From the NCBI RefSeq assembly GCF_010500965.1, contig NZ_QVMI01000009.1, positions 85,229 through 149,228 of the forward strand: DNA of 64,000 bases, in the 5' to 3' direction. This document shows positions 1 to 9,711 of this stretch, in pieces. The DNA is from Bacteroides sp. 51 (GTDB lineage: Bacteria; Bacteroidota; Bacteroidia; Bacteroidales; Bacteroidaceae). Under the pieces are notes generated by a model. It was not told the DNA's origin and did not search any database. It saw only the letters and a list, made by a program, of their open reading frames with translations. Position numbers and translations under genes: made by a program. Each line of letters opens with the position of its first letter. Within the stretch, counting starts at the first letter, position 1.

Positions 1-2
1 CG

Positions 3-2621
3 GTAGATCCGGATTTGCTTCCGAATGACGAACGGGACGATATCGTTTACCGGATGGCTATCTCCAATATGACTGTGGGTAACGTAGATCAGGCAGCCGC
101 CTGGTTTGAAGTGTTGAAAAACAACAGCAAAAAGTATGCAAAGGATTGTGCGTACTATATCTCCTATATCCGCTATACGCAGGGGCGGTATGACGAAGCA
201 TTAAGCGGATTCCTGCCTTTGCAGGATGATTCCAAATACAAAACACTGGTACCTTATTACATTGCCGAGTGTTATCTGCAAAAAAAACAATACGATCAGG
301 CGGAAACCATAGCACAGAAATTCCTGTCGGCACACCCCCGCGATCCGAACGCAGGAGAACTCTTCCGCGTACTGGGCGAGGTATATTATAACTTGCAGGA
401 ATACGATAAAGCAGTAACTTCATTCGAAAGTTACAAATCAGCCATAGACCCCCCAAGGCGTGATGCTCTTTATATGCTGGGATTGTCCTATTACAAAACC
501 GGAGTTTATTCCAAAGCTACAGTCGCACTAGGTGAGGTAATCACCCTTGATGATGCGTTAACACAGAACGCCTACCTGCATTTAGGGCTATCCTATCTGC
601 AACTGGCCGAGAAAACAAAAGCACGTATGGCTTTTGAACAAGCGGCGGCATCCAATGCAGATATGCGGGTAAAAGAACAGGCGGCATACAATTATGCATT
701 GAGTGTACATGATACTTCTTTCTCCGCCTTTGGCGAATCGGTAACAGCTTTCGAGAAGTTCCTGAATGAATTCCCGAACTCGGAATATGCCGAGAAGATC
801 AGTGGTTATCTGGTAGATGTATATCTCAACACCAAGAGCTATGAAGCAGCTTTAAGCTCTATTGACCGTATCTCGCGTCCGACCACCCGGATCATGGAAG
901 CCAAACAAAAGATTCTGTTCCAGCTGGGGACGCAGGCATTTGTGAATACCGCTTTTGATAAGGCTGTATCTTACTTCAACGAGTCGATTGCTCTTGGACA
1001 ATACAATGCACAAACCCAAGCAGATGCTTATTACTGGCGTGGAGAAGCATACTATAGACAGAATGCTGTAGATAATGCAAGTCGTGACTTTAACGAATAC
1101 CTTCGGCTGACTACCCAAAAGAATACGGAAATGTATGCTTTGGCGCACTATAACCTGGGGTATGTGGCGTTCCATAAAAAGAACTATCCACAGGCCCGGG
1201 ATTGGTTTAAGAAATATATCAGCCTTGACAAAGGTAGAAACCGAACAGCTTTGGCAGATGCCTATAACCGTGTTGGAGATAGTTATCTGAACGAACGTGA
1301 CTTTGATAACGCTAAACATGCATATTCACAAGCAGAAGCAATGGATACCCCGGCGGGTGATTATTCTTTCTATCAACTGGCTTTAGTGTCGGGTTTACAG
1401 AAAGATTATGCCGGAAAGATTACATTACTAAATCGTTTAGCAGGCAAATACCCCTCATCGGCTTATATTGTTAACGCGTTGTATGAAAAAGGACGTTCGT
1501 ATGTGTTGATGGAAAACAATAGCCAGGCTATTACCGCTTTCCGTGAATTGCTCGATAAATACCCGAATAGTCCGGTGAGTCGTAAAGCTGCCGCCGAGAT
1601 CGGCATGTTGTATTACCAGAATGAGAATTATGATCAGGCCATTGCGGCATACAAATATGTAGTCGAAAACTATCCGGGCAGCGAAGAAGCGCGTTTGGCA
1701 CTACGCGACCTGAAATCAATCTATATTGATGCCAACCGGGTAGATGAGTTTGCTGCTTTAGCATCTTCACTACCGGGAAATATACAGTTTGATACAAACG
1801 AACAAGACTCGCTGACTTATGTCGCTGCCGAAAAGATATATATGCGCGGACGTATTGAAGAGGCAAAAAGCAGTCTTACCAAGTATCTGCAATCCTTTCC
1901 TGATGGCGCCTTTGGACTGAATGCATATTATTACTTAACCTTGATAGCGAAGGAGCAGGGACAATCGAACCTGGTTCTTGAATATTCGGAAAAACTTCTG
2001 GAATATCCCAACAATCAGTTCTCAGAAGAAGTACTGATTATGCGTAGTGAGGTGCAATTTAATGCACAACAATATGCCAATGCGCTGGTCACCTATAAAC
2101 AGTTGAAAGAAAAAGCATCTACTGTTGATCGCCGTATCCTTGCCGAAACAGGTATCCTGCGTAGTGCCTATATGTCGAGAAACGATATGGAAACCATTCA
2201 TGCTGCAACTGATTTACTGTCGGAAGCGAAGCTAACACCCGAATTAACACAGGAAGCCATGTACTTCCGTGCCCGCGCATATCTCAATCAAAATGCCAGC
2301 GAGGCTGCAATGAGAGACTTGCAAACATTGGCTGAAGATACCCGTAACTCTTATGGAGCAGAGGCCAAATACCTGGTAGCAAGGGAATATTATGAAGCAA
2401 AAGATTATACGGCTGCTGAAAAAGAAATATTGGATTTCATAGATAAAAGTACTCCTCATGCTTACTGGCTGGCACGGGGCTTTATACTGCTTTCCGACAC
2501 TTACGTTGCTATGGGGCGTGAGTTGGATGCCCGTCAATACCTGCTAAGTCTTCAACAGAATTATCAGGCAGATGATGATATTAAGAGTATGATTGATACA
2601 AGATTACAGAAACTAAAATAA
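3..2621 (+). CDS. Tetratricopeptide-repeat protein, 5' end outside window
   Basis: The frame is open to the left edge of the window (codons from base 3 read V-D-P-D before the first possible TTG start at 15), so the true start lies upstream. The visible 870 or so residues are almost entirely TPR-type helix pairs, with recurring patterns such as A-x-Y-x-L-G and Y-x-x-A-x-x-x-F about every 34 residues. TPR solenoids of this size in Bacteroidota are normally periplasmic or membrane-associated scaffolds for protein-protein contacts. It is followed after 10 bases by an outer-membrane beta-barrel gene, so the two are probably co-transcribed and may work together at the envelope. No catalytic domain is visible and the precise role is unknown. 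Confidence 0.85.
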   Translation, partial: VDPDLLPNDERDDIVYRMAISNMTVGNVDQAAAWFEVLKNNSKKYAKDCAYYISYIRYTQGRYDEALSGFLPLQDDSKYKTLVPYYIAECYLQKKQYDQAETIAQKFLSAHPRDPNAGELFRVLGEVYYNLQEYDKAVTSFESYKSAIDPPRRDALYMLGLSYYKTGVYSKATVALGEVITLDDALTQNAYLHLGLSYLQLAEKTKARMAFEQAAASNADMRVKEQAAYNYALSVHDTSFSAFGESVTAFEKFLNEFPNSEYAEKISGYLVDVYLNTKSYEAALSSIDRISRPTTRIMEAKQKILFQLGTQAFVNTAFDKAVSYFNESIALGQYNAQTQADAYYWRGEAYYRQNAVDNASRDFNEYLRLTTQKNTEMYALAHYNLGYVAFHKKNYPQARDWFKKYISLDKGRNRTALADAYNRVGDSYLNERDFDNAKHAYSQAEAMDTPAGDYSFYQLALVSGLQKDYAGKITLLNRLAGKYPSSAYIVNALYEKGRSYVLMENNSQAITAFRELLDKYPNSPVSRKAAAEIGMLYYQNENYDQAIAAYKYVVENYPGSEEARLALRDLKSIYIDANRVDEFAALASSLPGNIQFDTNEQDSLTYVAAEKIYMRGRIEEAKSSLTKYLQSFPDGAFGLNAYYYLTLIAKEQGQSNLVLEYSEKLLEYPNNQFSEEVLIMRSEVQFNAQQYANALVTYKQLKEKASTVDRRILAETGILRSAYMSRNDMETIHAATDLLSEAKLTPELTQEAMYFRARAYLNQNASEAAMRDLQTLAEDTRNSYGAEAKYLVAREYYEAKDYTAAEKEILDFIDKSTPHAYWLARGFILLSDTYVAMGRELDARQYLLSLQQNYQADDDIKSMIDTRLQKLK

Positions 2622-2631
2622 CTAACCGATT

Positions 2632-4320
2632 ATGGAATTAAAATCGATGAACAGACTATGTTTACTGGGTGGAGCAATGGCGTTGCTGACTTCTTTACCA
2701 AACTCATCTCTACAGGCGCAAAGCCATAAGAAAGATACCACCATGAATCGTACCGTTGTGGTAGAACAGCAATATAATCCTGATATTATGGATGCGCAAA
2801 AAGTTAATGTGCTTCCTACGGTAAATGAACTGACAACTACTCCGGGTGAAGTAGAATACGATAGAAACGTAGCGCCGGCTACCGTATTGCCGGGAACGGC
2901 TATGGCTGCTTATGCTGGTGAAGAAAGACAAAATCTAGCAAAACAGGGTTATGTACGTGTAGGATATGGTAATATCGGCAACCTTGACCTGGAAGGAAAT
3001 TATCTGTTCAACCTGACGGCAAAAGATAAATTGAACCTCTCTTTGGGAGTTCAGGGAATGGATGGAAAGGTATACTATCCATCAGAGAGTGAAAAGTGGG
3101 ATAGTCGCTTTTACCGTACAAAGGCCGGAATTGACTATATACATCAGTTTAATACGGTAGATTTTAATGTAGCAGGAAACTTTGGGTTGAGTAATTTCAA
3201 CTTTATGCCCTACTTCCTTATGGATCACCAACGATTCACAACGGGGGATGTGCGGTTTGGAGTGAAATCAACAGATCAATCGCTGCCCATGCACTTTAAT
3301 CTCGAAACAGGACTTTATCTATATAGTAGGGCACATAATGTATTTGCCCCTGGTCAGGATGACTCAGTGAATGAGACGAGTGTTCGTACAAAAGGAGATT
3401 TTACCGGTGACATTGCTGATAGTCAGCAAATAGGGGTAGCCTTCGAAATGAACAATCTGTTCTATAACAATGATGAATTCGAAAACTACACCACATTGTT
3501 ACTGAAACCTTATTATGAGTTTAAAGAAGAAGATGTATGGAAGTTGCATCTGGGCGTAAATGTAGACCTGGCTTTTGGGCATGGTAAGAAATTCCGTGTG
3601 TCTCCGGATGTGAAAGCCGAATATACTATATCAGAGGGATATGTACTTTATGCGAATGCAACAGGGGGACGAATGTTGAATGATTTCCGTCGTTTGGAAC
3701 AGTTTAATCCATATGGTGAGCTCTTGTGGCAAAATACGGATAGTTATGAGCAGTTGAATGCTTCTTTAGGTTTTAAAATGAGTCCGGCTACAGGTTTCTG
3801 GCTAAATGTATTTGGTGGATATCAGGTCGTTAAAGATGATCTTTATAACAGCGTAGAAGCTGTTGTTGTTGATCCAATGTCATATTATCTCTATTCAATA
3901 TCTTTCCCGCAGGAAGAAACCAAGAACTTCTTTGTAGGTTTACAGGCTAATTATAATTATAAGGATATCTTTAACTTTATGGCTAAGACGCAATACCATA
4001 ATTGGGATTCGGATGCAGAATATGCTCTTGAATATAAACCCGAGTTTCGTTTTGACTTGCAAGTTGGAGTCCGTCCTGTTTCTGCACTGGGAATTAACCT
4101 GGGATATGAGTTTATTAAACGCCACACAATGGAAGTTGATGGAGGCAATTATCGTGTAGGGAATATAAGCAATCTGAACCTGGGTGCAACTTATGATCTT
4201 TTCGATGGCATTTCTCTCTATGCCCGCGCATCTAATCTGCTGAACAGAAAAGCGCCATATTATCTCAATTCGCCCATACCCGGAATAAATTTCCTTGGCG
4301 GTGTAATCTTTAGCTTTTAA
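2632..4320 (+). CDS. Outer-membrane beta-barrel protein (TonB-receptor-like, no plug)
   Basis: A 562-residue protein with an N-terminal signal peptide ending near SLQAQ (about residue 30). A short periplasmic segment follows, and then from about residue 100 to the end there are alternating amphipathic strands rich in Tyr, Asn and Gly. The C terminus ends in Phe (GVIFSF), as expected for an outer-membrane beta-barrel recognised by BamA. It resembles the barrel part of TonB-dependent receptors but has no carboxypeptidase-like domain and no plug. The start at 2632 follows the TPR stop by 10 bases; an internal Met at codon 6 is a possible alternative. A double hairpin downstream separates it from topA. 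Ligand and function are unknown. Confidence 0.75.
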   Translation: MELKSMNRLCLLGGAMALLTSLPNSSLQAQSHKKDTTMNRTVVVEQQYNPDIMDAQKVNVLPTVNELTTTPGEVEYDRNVAPATVLPGTAMAAYAGEERQNLAKQGYVRVGYGNIGNLDLEGNYLFNLTAKDKLNLSLGVQGMDGKVYYPSESEKWDSRFYRTKAGIDYIHQFNTVDFNVAGNFGLSNFNFMPYFLMDHQRFTTGDVRFGVKSTDQSLPMHFNLETGLYLYSRAHNVFAPGQDDSVNETSVRTKGDFTGDIADSQQIGVAFEMNNLFYNNDEFENYTTLLLKPYYEFKEEDVWKLHLGVNVDLAFGHGKKFRVSPDVKAEYTISEGYVLYANATGGRMLNDFRRLEQFNPYGELLWQNTDSYEQLNASLGFKMSPATGFWLNVFGGYQVVKDDLYNSVEAVVVDPMSYYLYSISFPQEETKNFFVGLQANYNYKDIFNFMAKTQYHNWDSDAEYALEYKPEFRFDLQVGVRPVSALGINLGYEFIKRHTMEVDGGNYRVGNISNLNLGATYDLFDGISLYARASNLLNRKAPYYLNSPIPGINFLGGVIFSF

Positions 4321-4337
4321 CTTAAAAAGTAGTTAAT

Positions 4338-4404
4338 AAAACATTTGCTTTCGCAAAAAACTTAGTTTTTTATATATAATAAGGTATAAGCAAATGTTTT
4401 TTTT
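4338..4404 (+). terminator. Nested inverted repeat ending in a T-tract
   Basis: A perfect 12-bp outer inverted repeat (4338-4349 and 4389-4400, core CATTTGC/GCAAATG) is followed by a run of T to 4404. Inside it is a second perfect 8-bp hairpin (4355-4362 and 4364-4371, AAAAAACT/AGTTTTTT). The arrangement fits a factor-independent terminator for the upstream two-gene unit, placed immediately before the topA promoter. Confidence 0.6.
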
Positions 4405-4405
4405 C

Positions 4406-4413
4406 TAATTTTG
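4406..4413 (+). promoter_or_regulatory. Putative topA -7 element
   Basis: TAATTTTG matches the Bacteroidota -7 consensus TAnnTTTG and lies 35 bases before the topA start. No clear -33 TTTG is visible at the expected distance because the terminator stem occupies that position. Confidence 0.55.
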
Positions 4414-4447
4414 CGGGCAAATTTAAGGAAAGGCAAAAAAATAAATT

Positions 4448-6799
4448 ATGCAAAAGAACCTTGTTATAGTGGAGTCACCGGCTAAGGCGAAAACCATTGA
4501 GAAGTTTCTGGGGAAAGACTTTAAGGTCCTGTCCAGTTACGGCCATATCCGCGACTTGAAAAAGAAAGAATTCGGTATTGACATCGACAATCACTTCGCA
4601 CCAAACTATGAAATTCCATCGGATAAGAAAAAGGTGGTGAATGAACTGAAGAGTGAAGCGGAAAAAGCAGATATAGTATGGCTCGCATCCGATGAGGACC
4701 GTGAGGGAGAAGCAATCTCATGGCATCTCTATGAGGTACTTGGACTGTCTCCGGAAAAGACAAAGCGTATTGTATTTCATGAGATAACCAAACCGGCTAT
4801 TCTAAGAGCCATTGAAAATCCACGCGATATAGATATTAATCTGGTAAATGCGCAACAAGCACGCCGTGTGCTCGACCGTATTGTAGGGTTTGAACTATCG
4901 CCTGTATTATGGAAGAAAGTAAAACCGGCATTGTCGGCAGGACGTGTGCAGTCGGTTGCTGTACGTCTTATCGCCGAACGTGAAAGGGAAATACAAGCTT
5001 TCAACAGCGAAGCATCTTACCGGGTGTCTGCTATCTTCATCGTACCTAACGGCGATGGAAAGATGGTAGAGATGAAAGCCGAATTATCTCATAGATTCAA
5101 AACAAAAGAAGAAGCACAGGCCTTCCTTGAAAAATGCAAGTCGGCTTCTTTTAGTATTGATGATATTGTAACCCGTCCGTTAACTAAAAGTGCTACTGCT
5201 CCGTTTACAACCTCCACGTTGCAACAGGAAGCTGCGCGCAAACTAGGTTATACGGTGACTCAGACTATGGTCGTTGCTCAAAAACTATACGAATCGGGAA
5301 AGATTACCTATATGCGTACCGACTCCGTGAACTTGTCTGATTTTGCTATTCAGGGAAGTAAAGAGGCGATCACTAAATTGATGGGTGATAAATATGTGAA
5401 ATCCCGTCAATACTCAACCAAGAGTAAAGGTGCTCAGGAAGCACACGAAGCTATTCGTCCAACGGAAATGAGTGCTCAGACTATCGACGGCACAAATCAG
5501 GAAAAGAAACTGTACGATCTGATCTGGAAGCGTACCATTGCTTCGCAAATGGCTGATGCTCAGTTGGAGAAAACAACTGTGACTATTGGCTTGAATAATA
5601 CCAGTGATAAATTCACTGCTTCGGGTGAAGTTATTAAATTCGACGGTTTCCTTCGCGTGTATAACGAATCGTATGATGACGATGCGGAACAACAGGAAGA
5701 TGAAAGCAACTTGCTGCCGCCTGTAAAAAAAGGACAAACGTTAGATCAACAGGAAGTAAGTGCAACCGAACGTTTCACTCAGCGTCCTCCAAGATATACC
5801 GAAGCAAGTCTGGTACGTAAACTGGAAGAGCTTGGCATTGGTCGTCCGTCTACTTATGCTCCAACTATATCTACTATTCAGCAGCGTGAGTATGTTGAAA
5901 AAGGAGATAGAGAAGGTGAAGAACGTAAATATAATGTGTTGTTGCTGAAAAACGATAAGATCACAGATACCACAAAGAAAGAGATAACCGGAGCAGAGAA
6001 ATCGAAACTGTTCCCAACAGATACCGGTCTGGTGGTTAATGACTACCTGACAGAATACTTCCCTGACATCCTGGACTATAACTTTACAGCCTCTGTCGAA
6101 AAAGACTTCGATGAAATTGCTGAAGGCGAAAAGGAATGGACCAAGCTGATGGGTAATTTCTATAAAAAGTTCCATCCATCTGTGGAAGGGGCATTGGCTG
6201 TGAAATCAGATCATAAAGTGGGTGAGAGGGTACTAGGCACTGATCCTACAACAGGAAAACCTGTTTCTGTAAAGATCGGCCGTTTCGGACCTGTAGTACA
6301 GATCGGTACTGCTGATGATGAAGAAAAACCGAAATTTGCGCAACTACGCAAAGGCTATTCTATGGAAACCGTAACACTGGAAGAAGCGTTGGAGCTATTC
6401 AAGTTGCCCCGTCAGTTAGGCGAATTTGAAGGTAAAGTTATGACTGTTGGTGTAGGCCGTTTCGGACCATATATTTCTCATAACAGTAAATATGTATCAC
6501 TGCCTAAGACTTATGATCCGATGGAAGTGACACCCGAGGAAGCTATTGAGTTGATTGAGGCTAAACGTAAGTCGGAAGCTGAGAAAATCATCAAATCATT
6601 TGATGAGGAGCCGGAACTTCAAATCCTGAATGGTCGCTACGGACCTTATATTGCTTATAAAAAGTCTAACTATAAGATTCCTAAAGGAGTAACTCCGCAA
6701 GATTTGTCTTTGCAAGCCTGCATGGATATTATTAAGCTGCAAGATGAGAAAGCAGCCAGCGGTACAGTAAAGAAAGGCCGTTTCGCTAAGAAGAAATAA
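4448..6799 (+). CDS. topA: DNA topoisomerase I (type IA)
   Basis: This 783-residue enzyme relaxes negative supercoils by cutting one DNA strand through a 5'-phosphotyrosine. The N terminus carries the TOPRIM fold (LVIVESPAKAKTIEKFLG with the catalytic Glu, and DEDREGE for metal binding). The active-site tyrosine is Y288 in ITYMRTDSVN. The GRPSTYAPT motif follows near residue 465. The C-terminal part has no CxxC zinc ribbons but contains three G-R-[FY]-G-P repeats (about residues 610, 670 and 730), which is the usual C-terminal arrangement in this phylum, and ends in a basic tail. It is monocistronic between a T-rich terminator and a strong downstream hairpin. Length and motifs are complete, so the gene appears intact. 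Confidence 0.98.
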   Translation: MQKNLVIVESPAKAKTIEKFLGKDFKVLSSYGHIRDLKKKEFGIDIDNHFAPNYEIPSDKKKVVNELKSEAEKADIVWLASDEDREGEAISWHLYEVLGLSPEKTKRIVFHEITKPAILRAIENPRDIDINLVNAQQARRVLDRIVGFELSPVLWKKVKPALSAGRVQSVAVRLIAEREREIQAFNSEASYRVSAIFIVPNGDGKMVEMKAELSHRFKTKEEAQAFLEKCKSASFSIDDIVTRPLTKSATAPFTTSTLQQEAARKLGYTVTQTMVVAQKLYESGKITYMRTDSVNLSDFAIQGSKEAITKLMGDKYVKSRQYSTKSKGAQEAHEAIRPTEMSAQTIDGTNQEKKLYDLIWKRTIASQMADAQLEKTTVTIGLNNTSDKFTASGEVIKFDGFLRVYNESYDDDAEQQEDESNLLPPVKKGQTLDQQEVSATERFTQRPPRYTEASLVRKLEELGIGRPSTYAPTISTIQQREYVEKGDREGEERKYNVLLLKNDKITDTTKKEITGAEKSKLFPTDTGLVVNDYLTEYFPDILDYNFTASVEKDFDEIAEGEKEWTKLMGNFYKKFHPSVEGALAVKSDHKVGERVLGTDPTTGKPVSVKIGRFGPVVQIGTADDEEKPKFAQLRKGYSMETVTLEEALELFKLPRQLGEFEGKVMTVGVGRFGPYISHNSKYVSLPKTYDPMEVTPEEAIELIEAKRKSEAEKIIKSFDEEPELQILNGRYGPYIAYKKSNYKIPKGVTPQDLSLQACMDIIKLQDEKAASGTVKKGRFAKKK

Positions 6800-6820
6800 T
6801 ATGGCATGAATATAATAGTA

Positions 6821-6855
6821 AGCCCCGTTATCCGGATTGAATAACGGGGCTTTTT
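6821..6855 (+). terminator. Rho-independent terminator of topA
   Basis: An 11-bp perfect stem (AGCCCCGTTAT at 6821-6831 and its complement at 6841-6851) with a 9-base loop is followed by a T-run. It lies 21 bases after the topA stop. Confidence 0.9.
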
Positions 6856-6889
6856 GAATTCAGAGAGAATTCCACCTAACCAAGGCTTA

Positions 6890-7390
6890 TTATTTATTTA
6901 CCAGCAATTTTCCGTCGGACTCTATAATTGCATGGTTTACTACTAAATTCCATTCTTGGGTTTGTTCATTCAACTTATAGCTTTCATATGAAGCATAGTT
7001 TTGGATATTGTTGAAAGAATATACCGCTTTCTCGGATGTATCTTTGTAGGCATTTGCTTTACTATCCCAAAATGCCAGCTTGATACTGTATTCCAATAGG
7101 TTATACTGATAAGTCAGCCGAAAAGCTTTTTCCCATGTCTGTTTTTCTTCATCCCATTTCAGGACTTCTTTTTCTGACGGTCTGTTTTGTTCATCAAAGT
7201 TGAAGTTGTATTTGAGATGATGGTACAAGTACTTACCCGATCTGTCTACTTTGTAAACGGTTTGAGAGGTAACTTCCTTGTTCTTACCGGTTTCAACATT
7301 ATATGCAAACTTCTGTTTGCCCGATGCTAATGATGAAGTTAATAGCATTGTTGATAGAATGGTCGCTGTAAAAATGTTAGTAATACTCAT
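6890..7390 (-). CDS. Secreted DUF3836 family protein
   Basis: A 166-residue protein with an N-terminal signal peptide (cleavage probably after SLASG, about residue 24). The mature part contains repeated aromatic patterns such as YLYHHLKYNFNFD, EVLKWDEEKQTWE and EWNLVVNHA, which I recognise as DUF3836, a family largely confined to Bacteroides and relatives. The repeated -W-x(3)-W/N- strands suggest a small secreted beta-rich protein. Its function is not known. Its promoter carries the same three-repeat operator as the peptide-secretion genes to the right, so it is probably part of that regulon even though it is not in the exporter operon. Confidence 0.8.
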   Translation of the reverse strand: MSITNIFTATILSTMLLTSSLASGKQKFAYNVETGKNKEVTSQTVYKVDRSGKYLYHHLKYNFNFDEQNRPSEKEVLKWDEEKQTWEKAFRLTYQYNLLEYSIKLAFWDSKANAYKDTSEKAVYSFNNIQNYASYESYKLNEQTQEWNLVVNHAIIESDGKLLVNK

Positions 7391-7432
7391 AATATTCAGT
7401 TATTTAGTTATTAATTATTTTGATTTATACAA

Positions 7433-7489
7433 CAAAGGTATAATACACTGAAATAAAACTATGTTAAGACTATGTTAGTTTTAGGTTAA
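7433..7489 (-). promoter_or_regulatory. Shared-type promoter, site D (DUF3836 gene)
   Basis: On the minus strand a TACCTTTG -7 box (7433-7440) is preceded by three direct repeats. Written on the plus strand these are TGTTAA 7462-7467, TGTTAG 7473-7478 and GGTTAA 7484-7489, an exact 11-bp period. The first repeat starts 22 bp from the -7 edge, as at the four other sites in this island. This is typical of a PhoB/OmpR-type activator overlapping the -33 region. Confidence 0.75.
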
Positions 7490-7502
7490 GATTACTGTCT
7501 CT

Positions 7503-9665
7503 TTAATCTATCACATTGAATTGTTCATTCCAGAGCTTACTATATGTTCCATTGGCTTGGCATAACTCTTTATGAGTGCCTGTTTCGACAACATTGCCTT
7601 CCTCTAATACAACGATACGATCGGCATTTTTAATGGTGCTTAGTCTGTGGGCGATGATAATAATTGTTTTTCCTTCGTTGGACAATGCACTAAGTGTCTC
7701 TTTCACATAACGTTCGGAAATAGAATCCAACGAGGAAGTTGCTTCGTCGAAGATCAGGATTTCCGGGTCTTTGTAAAGGGCCCGGGCAATAGCCAGGCGT
7801 TGTCGCTCTCCACCCGATAAGGATGTACCATGTTCGCCGATATATGTCATATATCCTTTGGGTAGCCCCTCTATAAATTCTTTCAATCCGAGTTGTTCTG
7901 TTAACTCTACAATTCGCCTCATGTTCGGACATAAATCGCCAATAGCAATGTTTTCGGCAATGGTTCCGGCAAACAGTTCGATTTGCTGTGGAACTGTTCC
8001 CACTCTGTTGCGCAGGCTTACGTTAACAATTTGTGTAATATTATAGCCCCCTATCCGGATCTGACCGGACTGGATAGGATAAATATTCTGTAACAGCGAG
8101 ATCAGTGTTGTTTTTCCTGATCCGCTTGCTCCGATAATAGCTGTTGTTTTTCCCTTTTCTATTTTCAGGTTGAGCGATTCGAATACCTGCTTGCGGGTGC
8201 CATACCGGAAATTGACATTTTCGAATGTGATATCACCTACCATAGTCCTTTTGAGCTGGATCTTTTCTTCATTTCCTTCCTCTCTGTCCAGGTCCATAAT
8301 CTGGAACAGGCGGTCGGCAGCGATTAATGCATCTTGTATGGTTTGGTTCGAGGTAATCAACGAGCCGATAGGTGAGAGTACATAGCCTACCAAAGAATAG
8401 AAAACCATTAAGGTTCCCGGTGTAAGTTCCTGGTCAATCACAAGTAAACTCCCAATCCATAATACGGCAATGGTAATGCCGGTTGAGATAAATTGTATGC
8501 CGCCTTGAGTGATTATAGAGCCATAAATACTATTGTACGTATCTTTCAAGAGATGCACAAACCGGCTCTCTGTTTTCAGGTTGGCATAATCTTCAATACC
8601 AAAACGCTTGATGGTCGATATGCCGTTGATTGATTCTACCAGTTGCGATTCAAGATCTGCACTACTTTCCATGATTCTGCGCTGGTATTTACGATTCAAC
8701 TTATTGAATAGCCAGTAAACCAGAATAAACAGGGGAATGGAAATTAACGTCACCAAAGCCAACAGCCAGGAGTAGACAAACATGAGGCAGAACGAGAATA
8801 ATAAGATCATGATATTGACCACCAGATCCAGAGACACATTGTTGATAAAGTTCCGGATTTTAACAGCATCGTTTACACGGGAGATAATTTCACCTACCCG
8901 CATCGTGTCGAAGAATTGTTGTGGGAGGTTGAGCAGGTGTTTGTAATAACCCAAGATCAATGCCGCATCTATCCGCTGTCCGGTTTTCAGGGCCAGAATA
9001 CTTTTCATAGAGCCGATAAAGGTCCGTAATAGTAAAATGACCAGCATGATTATTCCCATCAGGTTTAATAGATTAGTATTCCTGTCTACTAAGACATAGT
9101 CCGTGATCTTACCTACATAGATGGATGTTGACAGCCCCAGGATGCTGAATATCAGTGCGCCAAACAAAGCCTGGAACATGGTGCTCTTGTGTGGAGCCAG
9201 TAGAGACATGAACTTGGCTAATGTACTTTTCTTCATATTTCCCTTTTGGAACCTTTCTTCCGGTTCCATGATGACAAGAACGCCGGTCCACATAGCCTTA
9301 AATTCCTCGTGGGTTTTCTTATGTATCCGCCCGTCTCCCGGGTCCATATACGTGATATGTGTTTTACTGTATTTGTAAACCACGACAAAGTGTTGTAACT
9401 GTTCTTTTACTACAATATGGGCGATCATAGGTTTAGGTACTATCTTCAGCGCATCAAAGTGAGCACGAACTCCCTTGGCCGAAAGTCCCAGTTTGTTGGC
9501 AGCTTCAATCAATCCGAGGATATTGGTGCCTTTTTGATCTGTAAAAGCATATTGCCTGATACGTGATACCGGAAAGTGAAGTCCATAGTAAGCGCATACC
9601 GATGCCAAGCAAGCTGCTCCGCAGTCGGTGATATCATGTTGTTTGATTTTTATTCCTCTTTTCAT
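7503..9665 (-). CDS. C39-peptidase ABC exporter for double-glycine peptides
   Basis: A 720-residue peptidase-containing ABC transporter that would cut leader peptides after Gly-Gly and export the mature peptide. The N-terminal C39 domain shows the catalytic triad C15 (in DCGAACLAS), H92 (QHFVV) and D108 (MDPGDG). A six-helix ABC membrane domain follows (about 160-440). The nucleotide-binding domain has Walker A GASGSGKTT, signature LSGGERQRLAIARAL, Walker B ILIFDEATSSLD and switch His in AHRLST. I chose the ATG at 9665 because the C39 domain begins MKRGIKIKQHDITDC; a start at 9725 would add 20 atypical residues and overlap the HlyD gene. It follows the adaptor by 46 bases, so they form one operon. 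Its substrates are probably the seven GG-leader peptides encoded at 12155-14828. Confidence 0.96.
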   Translation of the reverse strand: MKRGIKIKQHDITDCGAACLASVCAYYGLHFPVSRIRQYAFTDQKGTNILGLIEAANKLGLSAKGVRAHFDALKIVPKPMIAHIVVKEQLQHFVVVYKYSKTHITYMDPGDGRIHKKTHEEFKAMWTGVLVIMEPEERFQKGNMKKSTLAKFMSLLAPHKSTMFQALFGALIFSILGLSTSIYVGKITDYVLVDRNTNLLNLMGIIMLVILLLRTFIGSMKSILALKTGQRIDAALILGYYKHLLNLPQQFFDTMRVGEIISRVNDAVKIRNFINNVSLDLVVNIMILLFSFCLMFVYSWLLALVTLISIPLFILVYWLFNKLNRKYQRRIMESSADLESQLVESINGISTIKRFGIEDYANLKTESRFVHLLKDTYNSIYGSIITQGGIQFISTGITIAVLWIGSLLVIDQELTPGTLMVFYSLVGYVLSPIGSLITSNQTIQDALIAADRLFQIMDLDREEGNEEKIQLKRTMVGDITFENVNFRYGTRKQVFESLNLKIEKGKTTAIIGASGSGKTTLISLLQNIYPIQSGQIRIGGYNITQIVNVSLRNRVGTVPQQIELFAGTIAENIAIGDLCPNMRRIVELTEQLGLKEFIEGLPKGYMTYIGEHGTSLSGGERQRLAIARALYKDPEILIFDEATSSLDSISERYVKETLSALSNEGKTIIIIAHRLSTIKNADRIVVLEEGNVVETGTHKELCQANGTYSKLWNEQFNVID

Positions 9666-9711
9666 GGGATAAGTCTGTTTTTGGGATTTTAATATATAAG
9701 TTGTTGTTTGA